64,000 bases of DNA, taken from Paenibacillus lycopersici (GTDB lineage Bacteria; Bacillota; Bacilli; Paenibacillales; Paenibacillaceae). The DNA lies in NCBI RefSeq assembly GCF_010119935.1, contig NZ_CP048209.1:2165501-2229500 (forward strand), read 5' to 3'. Below, piece by piece: positions 43,850-53,082 of the stretch. A program made the position numbers and the translations under genes. Position 1 is the stretch's first letter. Every line of letters starts with the position of its first letter. The notes under the pieces are model-generated. The model searched no databases. It was not told the DNA's origin and saw only the letters and a list, made by a program, of their open reading frames with translations.

Positions 43850-44548
43850 ATGAGCGACAAGTATGAGCAAATCGGCGTTGCCGTGACATGCCGCAGCTTC
43901 GGGGAGTACGTGCGCATGTTCGATCTGGAGGAACGGCCGCTGGCAGGGCGCATCCTCGATATTGCGGGAGGCGCGTCGTCCTTTACGGCCGACGCCGTAG
44001 CGGGCGGGCTGGACGCTTACGCCGCGGATCCAAGATATGCGCTGGACAGCGAGGCGCTGGTCGGGGAAGCGTTGGAAGAGATCGCCGCCGCGACGGCGAA
44101 GATCGAGAAGCTGGCCCATCAATTCGATTTCAGCTATTACGGCAGCGTGGCGAACCATCGCGCGAACCGGGAGGCTTCGCTTAGACGGTTCGATGCCCAT
44201 TTCGGGCAGCCGGAGGAGCGGGATGCGCGCTACAAGGCCGGCAGTCTGCCGAATCTCCCTTTCGCGCCGGATTCCTTCGACCGCGTGCTGTGCAGCCATT
44301 TCCTGTTCCTCTACGAGGAGCAGTTCGACTATGCGTTTCACCGGGACGCAGTGCTGGAGATGATGCGCGTCTGCAAGCCGGGCGGGGAGATCCGCATTTA
44401 TCCCGTCATGTCCCTTGGCTGGACCCCGTACGCGCATATGGATGAATTGCTGAACGACATTCGCGGGGCGGGCGGATCGCCGGAGTATTTCGCGGCCAAG
44501 CTGCCATTTATTCCCGGGTCAACGCTTGGTCTAATTGTCAAGGTCTAA
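43850..44548 (+). CDS. Class I SAM-dependent methyltransferase
   Basis: A 232-residue protein. SAM-binding motif I is GRILDIAGGASSFTADAV (~residues 30-47), acidic motif II is AADPRYAL, and the post-core contains LPNLPFAPDSFDRVLCSHFLFLY and VCKPGGEIRIYPV. The substrate is unknown. ATG 43850 is chosen over ATG 43844 on spacing from GAGGAGAG (43836-43843). The upstream 60 bases are a GA-rich stretch. The -35 of the next promoter abuts its stop codon. Confidence 0.8.
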   Translation: MSDKYEQIGVAVTCRSFGEYVRMFDLEERPLAGRILDIAGGASSFTADAVAGGLDAYAADPRYALDSEALVGEALEEIAAATAKIEKLAHQFDFSYYGSVANHRANREASLRRFDAHFGQPEERDARYKAGSLPNLPFAPDSFDRVLCSHFLFLYEEQFDYAFHRDAVLEMMRVCKPGGEIRIYPVMSLGWTPYAHMDELLNDIRGAGGSPEYFAAKLPFIPGSTLGLIVKV

Positions 44549-44577
44549 TTGCAAAAATATCCCATGGGGTATATAAT
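44549..44577 (+). promoter_or_regulatory. Promoter of the cold-shock gene
   Basis: TTGCAA (44549-44554) and perfect TATAAT (44572-44577), 17-base spacer, giving a leader of ~40 bases with a small GCCGCCGAATACGGCG hairpin. Confidence 0.7.
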
Positions 44578-44623
44578 GGAGAAAGCCGCCGAATACGGCG
44601 CTCATTTTTAGGAGGTTGTTACA

Positions 44624-44821
44624 TTGAAAGGAACAGTTAAGTGGTTTAACGCAGAGAAAGGCTACGGCTTCATCCAAGTTGAGAACGGCGAAGACGTGTT
44701 CGTTCATTACTCCGCAATCCAAGGCGACGGCTTCAAGTCGTTGGACGAAGGCCAATCCGTAGAATTCGACATTACGCAAGGCAACCGCGGACCTCAAGCC
44801 GCTAACGTTATCAAGTTGTAA
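44624..44821 (+). CDS. csp: Cold-shock protein (CspA family)
   Basis: A 65-residue single cold-shock domain, an RNA/ssDNA chaperone. RNP1 is KGYGFIQV and RNP2 is VFVHYSAI, both intact; start [13 protein letters not shown] is canonical. It uses a TTG start (44624) with AGGAGG-type site GGAGG at 44611-44615. High-expression codon usage; monocistronic with its own promoter and terminator. Confidence 0.96.
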   Translation: MKGTVKWFNAEKGYGFIQVENGEDVFVHYSAIQGDGFKSLDEGQSVEFDITQGNRGPQAANVIKL

Positions 44822-44887
44822 GGTAACGGCTTCCTGCGGGAAGCTTCTTATAATGGAGTAATGGAATAGATCCCATGCGATAGGATT

Positions 44888-44916
44888 ACCCGGCCGATGC
44901 GGCCGGGTTTTTTTTG
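44888..44916 (+). terminator. Strong terminator of csp
   Basis: Nine-base perfect arms ACCCGGCCG/CGGCCGGGT (44888-44896, 44900-44908), then eight T. The following ~210 bases to 45128 hold only GC-rich sequence with GCGCATGC repeats; no gene is seen. Confidence 0.9.
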
Positions 44917-45128
44917 CGTCGCGGATCGGCGGCCGAAACGCGTGAAGTACCCTTCCGCGGCGTGGCCGCGCATGCGCTTGGCGCGCATGCAGCCGCAACG
45001 GCTGCGCGGTCCGGGAGGGGACGCCGTCGGACGAATCGCCAACGCTCGCTATAGCATATGGGGAACAAGTTTTCGCGCTGGATTTACACTCTATGAAATG
45101 GTACATTAGTGCATGGAGGTTTTGAGAC

Positions 45129-45443
45129 GTGAACCATTACTTTACGTGGGATGACAGGCTTGGAATCTCGCTGCCGGATCTTGAACTGGAATGGGAGCAA
45201 TACAGCGAATCGGAACGGATGGCTATCGTCGCGAAATGGGAAACCATTCGCGGTACGATTCCCGATCGCGTCATTGCTTTTGAGCGAATCATTAACGTCA
45301 AGCAGGCGGAATTGTTCGAAGAGGAAGATTTCGAGCGTTCCTGCGGCATTAATTCGGATATCGCGGATTTGGCAAGCCGGATCAACGACTTGCATATCTG
45401 GTATCGTATCAACCAAGAAATCGAAAACAAGCGCCATTCCTAG
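45129..45443 (+). CDS. Hypothetical acidic protein upstream of ytpB
   Basis: A 104-residue soluble, acidic and probably all-helical protein (many E/W/Y: LELEWEQYSESERMAIVAKW). No motif recognised. GTG 45129 follows GGAGGT (45115-45120). It lies 33 bases before ytpB on the same strand and may be cotranscribed with it. Confidence 0.7.
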   Translation: MNHYFTWDDRLGISLPDLELEWEQYSESERMAIVAKWETIRGTIPDRVIAFERIINVKQAELFEEEDFERSCGINSDIADLASRINDLHIWYRINQEIENKRHS

Positions 45444-45476
45444 TAAGCGGAGTGGAATGAAGGAGGGCGCCCGATA

Positions 45477-46562
45477 ATGAGCAAGTCAGCGCAGGCCCGC
45501 CAAGTGCCCCGAACGCCCGTTACCCTCATGTACAGGGTATACAAATACGTGTTGCCCGAAGTGCGCGCGGAACTGGCTCGGCTGCGGGTCATCGCCGAAC
45601 GCATTCCGGATGATGAATTGCGCGTACAAGCGCTTGCCAGCATGACAAGCAAACAATTTCATTGCGAAGGCGGCGGCATCTATGCGGCCGGAAATTTAAA
45701 GCGCAGACATATTCTCGTGCCCTTGATCGTTTGCCTGCAAACGATCAGCGATTACTTGGACAATCTGTGCGACCGGAGCACGTCGCTGGATCCCGACGAT
45801 TTCCGGCTGCTTCACCAATCCATGCTGGATGCCGTAGATCCTGACGCGCCGCTTCGGGATTATTACGCATTGCGCGCGGAGCGGGCGGACGGCGGCTATC
45901 TGCATGAGCTGGTCCGCACCTGCCAAGCCTGCGTCAAGCAGCTGCCCGCATATGCGCATGTTCGATCGTACGTCTCCGAGCTGGTCGGACTATACGGCGA
46001 TTTGCAAGTGTACAAGCATATAGCGAAAGAGAATCGGGAGCCTGCCTTGCTGTCGTGGTGGGAGAAGCACCGTCATGCCGTGCCGCAGCTGCAATGGAAC
46101 GAGTTTGCGGCCGCGACGGGATCCACGCTCGGCATGTTCATGCTGTTCTTGACCGCTTCGGACGAGGGCTGCACGCCCGCGGACGCGCTGCGTGTTCGGA
46201 ACGCTTATTTTCCGCATGTGTGCGGACTTCATATCATGCTGGACTATTTGATCGATCAGGAAGAAGACCGCCTCGGCGGCGACTTGAACTTCTGCAATTA
46301 TTACGAGAATCAGAGCCAGCTGATCGAACGGATCGGCATGATCGTCGAACGGGCCCGCAAGGACGTCGGCAGCTTGCCGGCGCCGAGGTTTCACCGGATG
46401 GTCATCGAAGGATTGATCGCGCTTTATTTATCCGATCCCAAGGTGAGCGGCCAGAAGGACGTGGAGCTGGTGTCGAAGCGGCTGATGCGCAGAAGCCCGC
46501 TGACGCGGCTGTTCTTCTGGGGCAACAGCGTCTTGATCCGCAAGCGCCTGTATTCGAACTAG
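45477..46562 (+). CDS. ytpB: Tetraprenyl-beta-curcumene synthase-like terpene synthase (YtpB, DUF2600)
   Basis: A 361-residue DUF2600 protein. B. subtilis YtpB cyclises tetraprenyl (C35) diphosphate to tetraprenyl-beta-curcumene, precursor of sesquarterpenes. The Asp-rich segment ISDYLDNLCDRSTSLD near residue 90 and DYLIDQEEDRLGGDLNFCNYY near residue 260 fit the two metal-binding regions of this family. ATG 45477 follows AAGGAGG (45460-45466). The type II IPP isomerase at 23.8 kb could supply isoprenoid precursors; no prenyl synthase is in the window. Confidence 0.88.
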   Translation: MSKSAQARQVPRTPVTLMYRVYKYVLPEVRAELARLRVIAERIPDDELRVQALASMTSKQFHCEGGGIYAAGNLKRRHILVPLIVCLQTISDYLDNLCDRSTSLDPDDFRLLHQSMLDAVDPDAPLRDYYALRAERADGGYLHELVRTCQACVKQLPAYAHVRSYVSELVGLYGDLQVYKHIAKENREPALLSWWEKHRHAVPQLQWNEFAAATGSTLGMFMLFLTASDEGCTPADALRVRNAYFPHVCGLHIMLDYLIDQEEDRLGGDLNFCNYYENQSQLIERIGMIVERARKDVGSLPAPRFHRMVIEGLIALYLSDPKVSGQKDVELVSKRLMRRSPLTRLFFWGNSVLIRKRLYSN

Positions 46563-46603
46563 ATCCTTGCCAGCTTACAGATAACATTGAGGAGTGAAGA
46601 GGT

Positions 46604-47572
46604 ATGTCAGCAGTAAAATCGATTGCCGTTCTTACAAGTGGTGGAGATTCGCAGGGGATGAACGCCGCGGTGCGCGCCGTCGTGCGAAGCGCGCTGTATC
46701 ACGGTCTTGAAGTATACGGCGTGCAGCGCGGGTACCAAGGCCTGCTTAACGACGATTTGCGCAAAATGGATCTCAGGAGCGTGGGCGATATTATCCAACG
46801 CGGCGGCACGATCCTCCAAACGGCGCGGTGCAAAGAGTTTCTCACGCCGGAAGGCCAGCAGCGGGGCGCGGAAGTACTCCGCGAGCGCGGCGTCGACGGC
46901 CTGGTGGTCATCGGCGGAGACGGCTCTTACCAGGGCGCGAACAAGCTGTCCAAGCTCGGCATTAAGACGATGGGCCTGCCGGGCACGATCGATAACGATA
47001 TTCCGTTCACCGACTACACGATCGGTTTCGATACGGCGGTCAGCATCGTCGTCGACGCGATCAACAAGCTGCGCGACACGATGACGTCGCATGAACGCTC
47101 GTCCGTCGTCGAAGTCATGGGCCGCCATTGCGGCGACATCGCCCTGTACGCGGGTCTCGCGAGCGGCGCCGAAACGATCATCGTGCCGGAAGTGCCGTTC
47201 GATCTCGACGCGGTCGCGAACCGGATGAAGGAAAACTTCGCTTCCGGCAAGCGCCACAGCATCATCGTCGTCGCCGAAGGCGCCGGCACGGGCGAAGAGA
47301 TCGGGAACGGCATCATGACGCGCTGCGGCATGGAACCCCGCGTTACGGTACTCGGCCACATTCAGCGCGGCGGATCGCCGACGCACAATGACCGGATCCT
47401 GGCGAGCCAGCTCGGCGATTTCGCGGTGCGCAAGCTGATGGAAGGCGATTCCGGCAAGTCCTGCGGCATCATCAACGGCGAGTTGACCGTTACGGACATC
47501 GATACCGTCGTCAATACGAAGAAGCCGTTCAATATGGAACTGTACAACCTGGCGCTTCGTCTCTCGCAATAA
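46604..47572 (+). CDS. pfkA: 6-phosphofructokinase (ATP)
   Basis: Phosphorylates fructose-6-P to fructose-1,6-bisphosphate, the committed glycolytic step. The 322 residues show the ATP-site TSGGDSQGMNAAVRA, GGDGSYQGANKL, catalytic GTIDNDIPFTDYTIGFDTA and the effector-site region of the bacillary enzyme. The usual GGDAPGMN is GGDSQGMN here, a variant I believe occurs in Paenibacillaceae. It follows ytpB by 41 bases, not accA, where it commonly lies in Firmicutes. Confidence 0.95.
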   Translation: MSAVKSIAVLTSGGDSQGMNAAVRAVVRSALYHGLEVYGVQRGYQGLLNDDLRKMDLRSVGDIIQRGGTILQTARCKEFLTPEGQQRGAEVLRERGVDGLVVIGGDGSYQGANKLSKLGIKTMGLPGTIDNDIPFTDYTIGFDTAVSIVVDAINKLRDTMTSHERSSVVEVMGRHCGDIALYAGLASGAETIIVPEVPFDLDAVANRMKENFASGKRHSIIVVAEGAGTGEEIGNGIMTRCGMEPRVTVLGHIQRGGSPTHNDRILASQLGDFAVRKLMEGDSGKSCGIINGELTVTDIDTVVNTKKPFNMELYNLALRLSQ

Positions 47573-47594
47573 ACGCAATCGGATCAAATTCAAC

Positions 47595-47650
47595 AGAGCC
47601 TTGAACAAGCGCCGCTCGGGACTAGCGACCAGGCGGCTGTTTAGGGCTCT
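47595..47650 (+). terminator. Probable terminator after pfkA
   Basis: A long hairpin, outer arms AGAGCC (47595-47600) and GGCTCT (47645-47650), with inner GCCGC/GCGGC pairing; tail CTTCATC has few U. Confidence 0.45.
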
Positions 47651-47718
47651 CTTCATCTCTGCGGTCCATACGAACGCGGCCGCGGATGGGGCGTATCGGA
47701 CACGGATAGGGGACGTTC

Positions 47719-47934
47719 ATGATGTTCTTATACAAGATCGAAATCGAAATGGAAGAAGCAACGGGTCACTTGATCATCCTTGCCGAGACGGACGAGAAGG
47801 CATTCGAGGCGGTAGACAGCCAACTGGAACGCCATTACGTGAAGATGCCCGTTCTGAAGTCGGCGGCGATCGTCGAGAAGAAGCGGACCTCGGCCGGCGC
47901 AGGCTATTTTATTCCGCACCAGAGCCTGCTGTAA
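47719..47934 (+). CDS. DUF3906 family small protein
   Basis: A 71-residue protein, MMFLYKIEIEMEEATGHLII... with ETDEKAFEAVDSQLERHY and EKKRTSAGAGYFI, which I recognise as the DUF3906 pattern of bacilli. Function unknown. ATG 47719 or 47722; GGGGACG upstream is a weak site. Confidence 0.7.
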   Translation: MMFLYKIEIEMEEATGHLIILAETDEKAFEAVDSQLERHYVKMPVLKSAAIVEKKRTSAGAGYFIPHQSLL

Positions 47935-47966
47935 GCGGGCGCCGGCACGTATAGGACACAATCCCC

Positions 47967-48006
47967 TTGACCAAACCGACATTACACACTACTATGTATG
48001 TAATGT
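47967..48006 (+). promoter_or_regulatory. Promoter with perfect operator dyad upstream of an FMN reductase
   Basis: TTGACC (47967-47972) and TACTAT (47990-47995), 17-base spacer. A perfect 8-bp inverted repeat ACATTACA (47979-47986) / TGTAATGT (47999-48006) spans the -10 and predicted start, suitable for a MarR-type repressor such as those controlling azo/nitroreductases. Confidence 0.65.
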
Positions 48007-48032
48007 TGATTGAGTTGAGGGGGATTTTTCCT

Positions 48033-48566
48033 ATGCGTATCGCGATTATTATCGGCGCTACCCGGCGCGAGTCTACCAGCGCCAAGCTTTCTGCCTATAT
48101 TGCGGATATTATGCGGAAAGAAGGGCATGAAGCGACGCTGTTCGATCTGCGCGAGAAGCCGCTGCCGCTATATAATGACGACGATGAAGAAATTCATCCG
48201 AACACGGCGGAACTGATGGATACGGTCCTGCATGCCGATGCGGTCGTGCTGAGCACGCCGGAGTACCACGGGAGCCTCACGGGCGTCCTGAAGAATGCCC
48301 TGGACTACCTGGGCAAGGATCAGTTCAACGATAAAGCGGTGCTGCCGGTAAGCTCGGCCGGCGGCGCGGTAGGCGTAAGCTCCTTGACGCAAATGCAGAC
48401 GATCGTGCGCAACATGCACGGCGTCAATTCGCCGGAATGGATCTCGATCGGCGGCGCGCAGCGTCAATTCCAAGCGGACGGCACGCCGGAATCGCAGGAT
48501 GTGCGGAATCGCGTCGAACGGACGGTGCTCTACTTCTTGAAGTTTGCCGCGAAGCAGCGGGCCTAG
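48033..48566 (+). CDS. NAD(P)H-dependent FMN reductase / quinone reductase family
   Basis: A 177-residue flavodoxin-fold reductase: IIIGATRRESTSAKL phosphate loop, STPEYHGSLTGVLKNALDYL flavin-binding segment, VSSAGGAVGVSSLTQMQTI. These reduce quinones, azo dyes or chromate. ATG 48033 follows GAGGGGG (48017-48023). It differs from the SsuE-type enzyme at 40501. Confidence 0.85.
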   Translation: MRIAIIIGATRRESTSAKLSAYIADIMRKEGHEATLFDLREKPLPLYNDDDEEIHPNTAELMDTVLHADAVVLSTPEYHGSLTGVLKNALDYLGKDQFNDKAVLPVSSAGGAVGVSSLTQMQTIVRNMHGVNSPEWISIGGAQRQFQADGTPESQDVRNRVERTVLYFLKFAAKQRA

Positions 48567-48593
48567 GCAGCAACGATACCGCGAGAAGAACAT

Positions 48594-48657
48594 AAAAGCT
48601 CCACGCAGCCCGGAGGGCGGATGAATCCGTCCGTTCTTGGGTTGCGTGGAGCTTTTT
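48594..48657. terminator. Bidirectional terminator between the reductase and the glycoside hydrolase
   Basis: Long arms (48594-48610 with 48638-48655) carrying AAAAGCTCCACGCA and its complement, T-run at the right and A-run at the left. Confidence 0.75.
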
Positions 48658-48729
48658 GGAGTTCCGGCATTTATTGGAATGAAGTGCGCGTTCCAAACAG
48701 CGGATCCCGGCGGTATACGATGCGCAGCG

Positions 48730-50022
48730 TTAGAAATCGGCATCCGCCGTGTAACGGTTGTTGGCGTTCCACAGCAGGTATTCGTCGACGCCCGATTCGT
48801 GCAGCGCCTTGATTTGCGCCTCGAGCTGCGGCTTGCCGTAGGCGATGTAATGGCCCTTCCCGAGCCAGCTTGCCGTGAAATCTTGAATCCACGGGCGGAT
48901 GACGGGCTTGTAGGAGCCGATCGGATCCAGCTTCTTGTGCGTATCCTTCATCGCGCCTTTAATCGTCGCGTATGGATTCGTATCGGGATCCTTGACATCG
49001 AACCAGCCCGGGCCGTAGTGGCTCGGATAGATCATCGGCGAGATGACGTCCACGTGCTTGGAGATCTTCACGAAATCCTGGCCGATCCCTTCCGCGGCGG
49101 GGACGGAGGCGGCATAGCCGAAGATATCGACCGATACCCGAACGCCGAGCGGCTCCAGCCGGGCTTTGGCATACGACACGAAGTCCGCGATCGTATCGAC
49201 GCGGGACTCGTCCGTTTTGTCGAAGACGAGGGCGTCGGCTTTGTTCTCGAAGCCTTCCGGGAACCGGACGTAATCGAACTGGATTTCCTTGAAGCCCAGT
49301 TTGGCCGCTTCTTTGGCGACCGCGATATTGTAATCCCATACTTCCTTCCGGTAGGCATTCACGAACCCGTCGCCTTTGCCGTTCGCCCAGACCGATCCGT
49401 CCTTGCGCCGGAAGCTCAGCTCCGGATGGCTCTTCGCGAGCATCGTATCCTTGAAGACGACGATCCGCCCGATCGGATACACGTCATGCTGCTTTAACGT
49501 CGCCATCAATGCGGGCATGTCGCGGATAAATTTCTGCGGCTTGCCGTACTTGAGCAGGTCGGGATTCGTCGTAGGGAACGTTATGTACCCGTTATCGTCT
49601 TTGACGTCGATCACCATGCTGTTCAGCGCCGTATCGTCCAGCAGCTTCAACAGCGAGCTCATGCGCGATCCCCCGGCGCTGTAGGCCGTGACGTAGATGC
49701 CCTTGACCTTCGGCGCGTCCGGTTGCGGATCGTGCTTGACGGAGTGGGCGCCGGTGCCGTACGCGGCATTCGCCGAGCCGCCGCCGGCATTCGCGGAATC
49801 GCCGCCGGCCGTGCCGGGACTTGCCGGCGCGGATCCGCCGGAGCCGAAGCCGAAAGCGGGCGGCTGCGCGAATGCGCCGGGCTGCAGCTTGGCGGCGGGA
49901 GCCGTCAGCAGCGTCGCGAGCAGCTGGTGCGTCGCGGCCGTTGCCGGTCCGGGCGCGGCAGGCGAAGACGAAGCCGTCGCGACATGCAGCAGCAAAAGTA
50001 ATGCGGATATCAGTGCGTCCAT
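48730..50022 (-). CDS. Secreted putative glycoside hydrolase (DUF4015)
   Basis: A 430-residue exported protein. The first ~22 residues (MDALISALLLLLHVATASSS) resemble a signal sequence, followed by an Ala/Gly/Ser/Pro-rich linker to ~residue 105 and then a DUF4015 barrel: VKGIYVTAYSAGG, MVIDVKDDNGYITF, EIQFDYVRFPEGF (acidic candidates for catalysis), ISPMIYPSHYGPGWF and EYLLWNANNRYT. Family members are related to alpha-amylase-like hydrolases; the polymer is unknown. ATG at 50022 is best spaced from GGGGAGAG; a second ATG lies two codons upstream. Confidence 0.82.
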   Translation of the reverse strand: MDALISALLLLLHVATASSSPAAPGPATAATHQLLATLLTAPAAKLQPGAFAQPPAFGFGSGGSAPASPGTAGGDSANAGGGSANAAYGTGAHSVKHDPQPDAPKVKGIYVTAYSAGGSRMSSLLKLLDDTALNSMVIDVKDDNGYITFPTTNPDLLKYGKPQKFIRDMPALMATLKQHDVYPIGRIVVFKDTMLAKSHPELSFRRKDGSVWANGKGDGFVNAYRKEVWDYNIAVAKEAAKLGFKEIQFDYVRFPEGFENKADALVFDKTDESRVDTIADFVSYAKARLEPLGVRVSVDIFGYAASVPAAEGIGQDFVKISKHVDVISPMIYPSHYGPGWFDVKDPDTNPYATIKGAMKDTHKKLDPIGSYKPVIRPWIQDFTASWLGKGHYIAYGKPQLEAQIKALHESGVDEYLLWNANNRYTADADF

Positions 50023-50135
50023 TGCCATCTCTCCCCGAAAGCAAAGTCACTTCGATCATCATGCGGCGGTTAGGCCCTTTATGTTCCATAAACAAAAAAG
50101 AACGAGAACAAACAAGTTGTTCTCGTTCCGCCGAT

Positions 50136-50330
50136 CTATTGCAAAAGCACTTCCCTTTGGTGCTCACAGATGCTTTGCTGCACGATTTCCATCGCGTCTT
50201 CCGGTTCCAGCCATGCCAGTCCATCCCGAAGCACGATATTTAAATTCAATTCCCGCTCCGTGAGGAAAGGCACTAATTCAGGCGCTAGCTTCTCCACAAT
50301 TTGCACGAGTCTGACCGTTTCCATATCCAT
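50136..50330 (-). CDS. Small conserved-looking acidic protein
   Basis: A 64-residue acidic helical protein, MDMETVRLVQIVEKLAPELV at the N terminus and a C-terminal EDAMEIVQQSICEHQ. No family recognised. ATG at 50330 has AAAGGGTGA upstream. Confidence 0.55.
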   Translation of the reverse strand: MDMETVRLVQIVEKLAPELVPFLTERELNLNIVLRDGLAWLEPEDAMEIVQQSICEHQREVLLQ

Positions 50331-50481
50331 GATGCATCACCCTTTCATCGTAATGGAGGGTAAAACGTATGGCACGAAACTGCGTTGTACGGGATAGCTA
50401 TAGTATAACAGCCGGAGTTTGAAAAACCTAGTGCTGTTTGCAAAATTCCATGTTCGCCTTCGCCCGTTTGCAGCGCGCGAT

Positions 50482-51330
50482 TCAGAGGACCGGCTTGCGG
50501 AAATCGCCGAGAACGCCGACCGTCTCCACGATGTTGACGAACGCTTTCGGATCGGTGGCGGCGATGATTTTGCGCAGCTCGTTCAGCTCGTAGCGCGTCG
50601 TCACCGTCATCAGCATGTCGTTCTCCGTGTTCGTATAGCCGCCGCGGGTGCGGATTACCGTCACGCCTCGGTACAGCGGGATGAGCGCCTCGCGCATCGC
50701 TTCGGTGCGCGAGGTGACGATGAACGCCGTCATTTTGACGTGATTGATGTGAATCAGGTCGATGATCTTGCCGGTCGTGAAGATCGACAGCAGCGAGAAG
50801 AGGGCGACGTCCCAGTCGTCCGTCAGGAAGCCGAGCGCCGCGATGACCGACCCGTTCAACGCGAAAATGACCATGCCGATCGACATGTCCCGCTTGCGCG
50901 ACAGGATGGCGGCGATAATATCGAAGCCGCCCGAGGACGATCCGGCCCGCAGCGCCAGTCCGCTGCCGAAGCCGACGACGACGCCGCCGAAGACGGCGCC
51001 GAGCGTCAGGTCCTGCACGAGCGCTTCGGTCGGAATGAGCTGCATGAAGATCGTCGTCGCGATAACGGCGACGAGGCTCCAGCCGACGAAGCGCAAGCCG
51101 AGCTCCCGCCAGCCCCAGATTAGAACCGGGACATTTAGAATAAAATAGAGCCAGCCGATATTCAGGCCGGTCGCATAGCCGATAATCATCGTAATGCCGG
51201 AGACGCCGCCGCTGATCATTTTGAGCGGGATGAGCAGTTGATTGAAGCCGTATGCGATCAGCAGGGCGCTGATTAATGTCGTTGCCGCGATTTTGGACGT
51301 TCTCGTGGACGGTCTCAAGGACGTTGTCAT
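50482..51330 (-). CDS. YitT family membrane protein (DUF161 + DUF2179)
   Basis: A 282-residue protein: five hydrophobic helices (~15-195) with the family turns GGVSGI and GSGLALRAGSSSGGFDIIA, then a cytoplasmic DUF2179 domain (~205-280) with RGVTVIRTRGGYTN and a ferredoxin-like pattern. The transport role is unproven. ATG at 51330 follows GAGGTGA; an upstream GTG overlaps that site. Confidence 0.85.
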   Translation of the reverse strand: MTTSLRPSTRTSKIAATTLISALLIAYGFNQLLIPLKMISGGVSGITMIIGYATGLNIGWLYFILNVPVLIWGWRELGLRFVGWSLVAVIATTIFMQLIPTEALVQDLTLGAVFGGVVVGFGSGLALRAGSSSGGFDIIAAILSRKRDMSIGMVIFALNGSVIAALGFLTDDWDVALFSLLSIFTTGKIIDLIHINHVKMTAFIVTSRTEAMREALIPLYRGVTVIRTRGGYTNTENDMLMTVTTRYELNELRKIIAATDPKAFVNIVETVGVLGDFRKPVL

Positions 51331-51407
51331 GTCAGGATTCACCTCGAAAGCGAATGGCCGGGAATTGCCGTTTAGTATGTGTAATTAGTCCTTGCTGGTA
51401 TTCTGAA

Positions 51408-51434
51408 ATACAGTTGTGCTATAATGAACTGTAT
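51408..51434 (+). promoter_or_regulatory. cshA promoter: extended -10 inside a perfect inverted repeat
   Basis: TGCTATAAT (51417-51425) is an extended -10. It sits in the spacer of a perfect 8-bp inverted repeat, ATACAGTT (51408-51415) / AACTGTAT (51427-51434), a candidate operator. Confidence 0.6.
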
Positions 51435-51473
51435 ATTTTCTGTAGGATGCAGATAGAAGGAGATTGAAACAGT

Positions 51474-53066
51474 TTGAAAACATTTGCTGAATTCGGTTTG
51501 GAGCCTAAAGTGCTGCAAGCCATTACGGAACTCGGATTCGAGGAATCGACTCCGATCCAGTCCAAATCCATTCCAATTGCGCTTACCGGATCCGATCTGA
51601 TCGGTCAAGCTCAAACAGGAACGGGAAAAACGGCCGCATTCGGAATCCCGCTCGTCAACAAGATTCCGGTGACGGAAGACCGTATCGTGGCGCTCATCAT
51701 GACGCCGACCCGCGAGCTTGCGATCCAAGTGTCGGAAGAAATCGGAAAGCTTACACGTTACAAAGGTTTGCGTTCGCTGCCGATTTACGGCGGTCAGGAG
51801 ATCGGCCGCCAAATCCGCGCGCTGAAGAAGAGACCGCAAATCATTATCGGTACGCCAGGGCGTCTGCTCGATCACATTAACCGCAAGACGATCCGCTTGG
51901 ATGACGTTCAGACGGTTATCTTGGACGAAGCGGACGAAATGCTGGACATGGGCTTCATGGAAGATATTACGTCTATCCTGTCGCTCGTGCCGGATGAGCG
52001 TCAAACGATGCTGTTCTCGGCAACGATGCCGCCGAACATCCGCAAGCTGGCGGATCAGTTCCTGAAAGATCCGCAGCATGTCTCGGTTATTCCGACGCAA
52101 GTCAGCGCGCCTACGATCGACCAGGCGTACATCGAAGTGCACGAGCGTCAGAAGTTCGATGCCTTGAGCCGCTTGCTCGACATGGAATCGCCTGAGCTCG
52201 CGATCATCTTCGGTCGTACGAAACGCCGCGTCGACGAGCTGAGCGAAGCGCTGCAGAAGCGCGGATACTCCGCCGACGGCCTGCACGGCGACTTGTCCCA
52301 GAACCAGCGTGACGCCGTCATGCGCAAGTTCCGCGACGGCAGCATCGACGTGCTCGTGGCGACGGACGTTGCGGCGCGCGGTCTCGACGTATCGGGCGTA
52401 ACGCACGTCATCAACTTCGACTTGCCGCAGGATCCGGAGAGCTATGTACACCGTATCGGCCGTACGGGCCGCGCGGGCAAAGAGGGCACGGCGTGGTCGT
52501 TCGTAACGCCGCGCGAGCTTGATCACATGCACTTCATCGAGAAAGTAACGCGCCACAAAATCGCCAAGAAGCCGCTGCCAAGCATCGCGGAAGCGATCGA
52601 AGGCAAGCAGCGCGTAACGGCAGAGCGCATTCTCGAGGCGATGGACGGTGATTCGGTACAAGAATTCAAAGCGATCGCCATTCAGCTTCTGGAACAGTAC
52701 GATTCCGTCAATCTGCTTGCCGCAGCGATCAAGCTGATTACCGGCGAGAAGAAGGACGTCAACATCGAGCTGACGCCGGAAGATCCGATCCGCGCGAAGA
52801 AGCGCAGACCGGATGTCCGCACGAGCGGACGCCGTTTCTCCGGCGGTCCATTCGGCGGCGGCAACCGTTCGGGCAGCGGCCCTCGCGGCCGCGGCGAAGG
52901 CGGCGGCGGTTACAACCGTGACCGCGGCGGCTACGGCGGCAACCGCAGCTCCAGCGGCGGCAGCTACAACCGCGATCGCGACAATAATCGCGACGGCGGT
53001 TACAGAGGCCGCAGCGAAGGCCGTTCCGACGCGCCGCGTCGTCCGCGCCCTTCCGCAGATGAATAG
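51474..53066 (+). CDS. cshA: DEAD-box RNA helicase CshA
   Basis: ATP-dependent RNA helicase linked to cold adaptation and the RNA degradosome. The 530 residues hold every core motif: Q motif ([14 protein letters not shown]), [21 protein letters not shown] in [19 protein letters not shown] and [11 protein letters not shown]. The C-terminal ~90 residues are an Arg/Gly-rich RGG-like tail with repeats of GGYNRDRGG type. Start TTG 51474 follows AAGGAGA (51458-51464). Followed by a terminator. Confidence 0.95.
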   Translation: MKTFAEFGLEPKVLQAITELGFEESTPIQSKSIPIALTGSDLIGQAQTGTGKTAAFGIPLVNKIPVTEDRIVALIMTPTRELAIQVSEEIGKLTRYKGLRSLPIYGGQEIGRQIRALKKRPQIIIGTPGRLLDHINRKTIRLDDVQTVILDEADEMLDMGFMEDITSILSLVPDERQTMLFSATMPPNIRKLADQFLKDPQHVSVIPTQVSAPTIDQAYIEVHERQKFDALSRLLDMESPELAIIFGRTKRRVDELSEALQKRGYSADGLHGDLSQNQRDAVMRKFRDGSIDVLVATDVAARGLDVSGVTHVINFDLPQDPESYVHRIGRTGRAGKEGTAWSFVTPRELDHMHFIEKVTRHKIAKKPLPSIAEAIEGKQRVTAERILEAMDGDSVQEFKAIAIQLLEQYDSVNLLAAAIKLITGEKKDVNIELTPEDPIRAKKRRPDVRTSGRRFSGGPFGGGNRSGSGPRGRGEGGGGYNRDRGGYGGNRSSSGGSYNRDRDNNRDGGYRGRSEGRSDAPRRPRPSADE

Positions 53067-53082
53067 GCCATAAACATGACCG

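Noticed and set aside
44917..45128. Possible small gene in the GC-rich gap after csp
   Set aside because: Short frames on both strands lack ribosome sites and resemble no protein; the region looks like terminator-flanking spacer.
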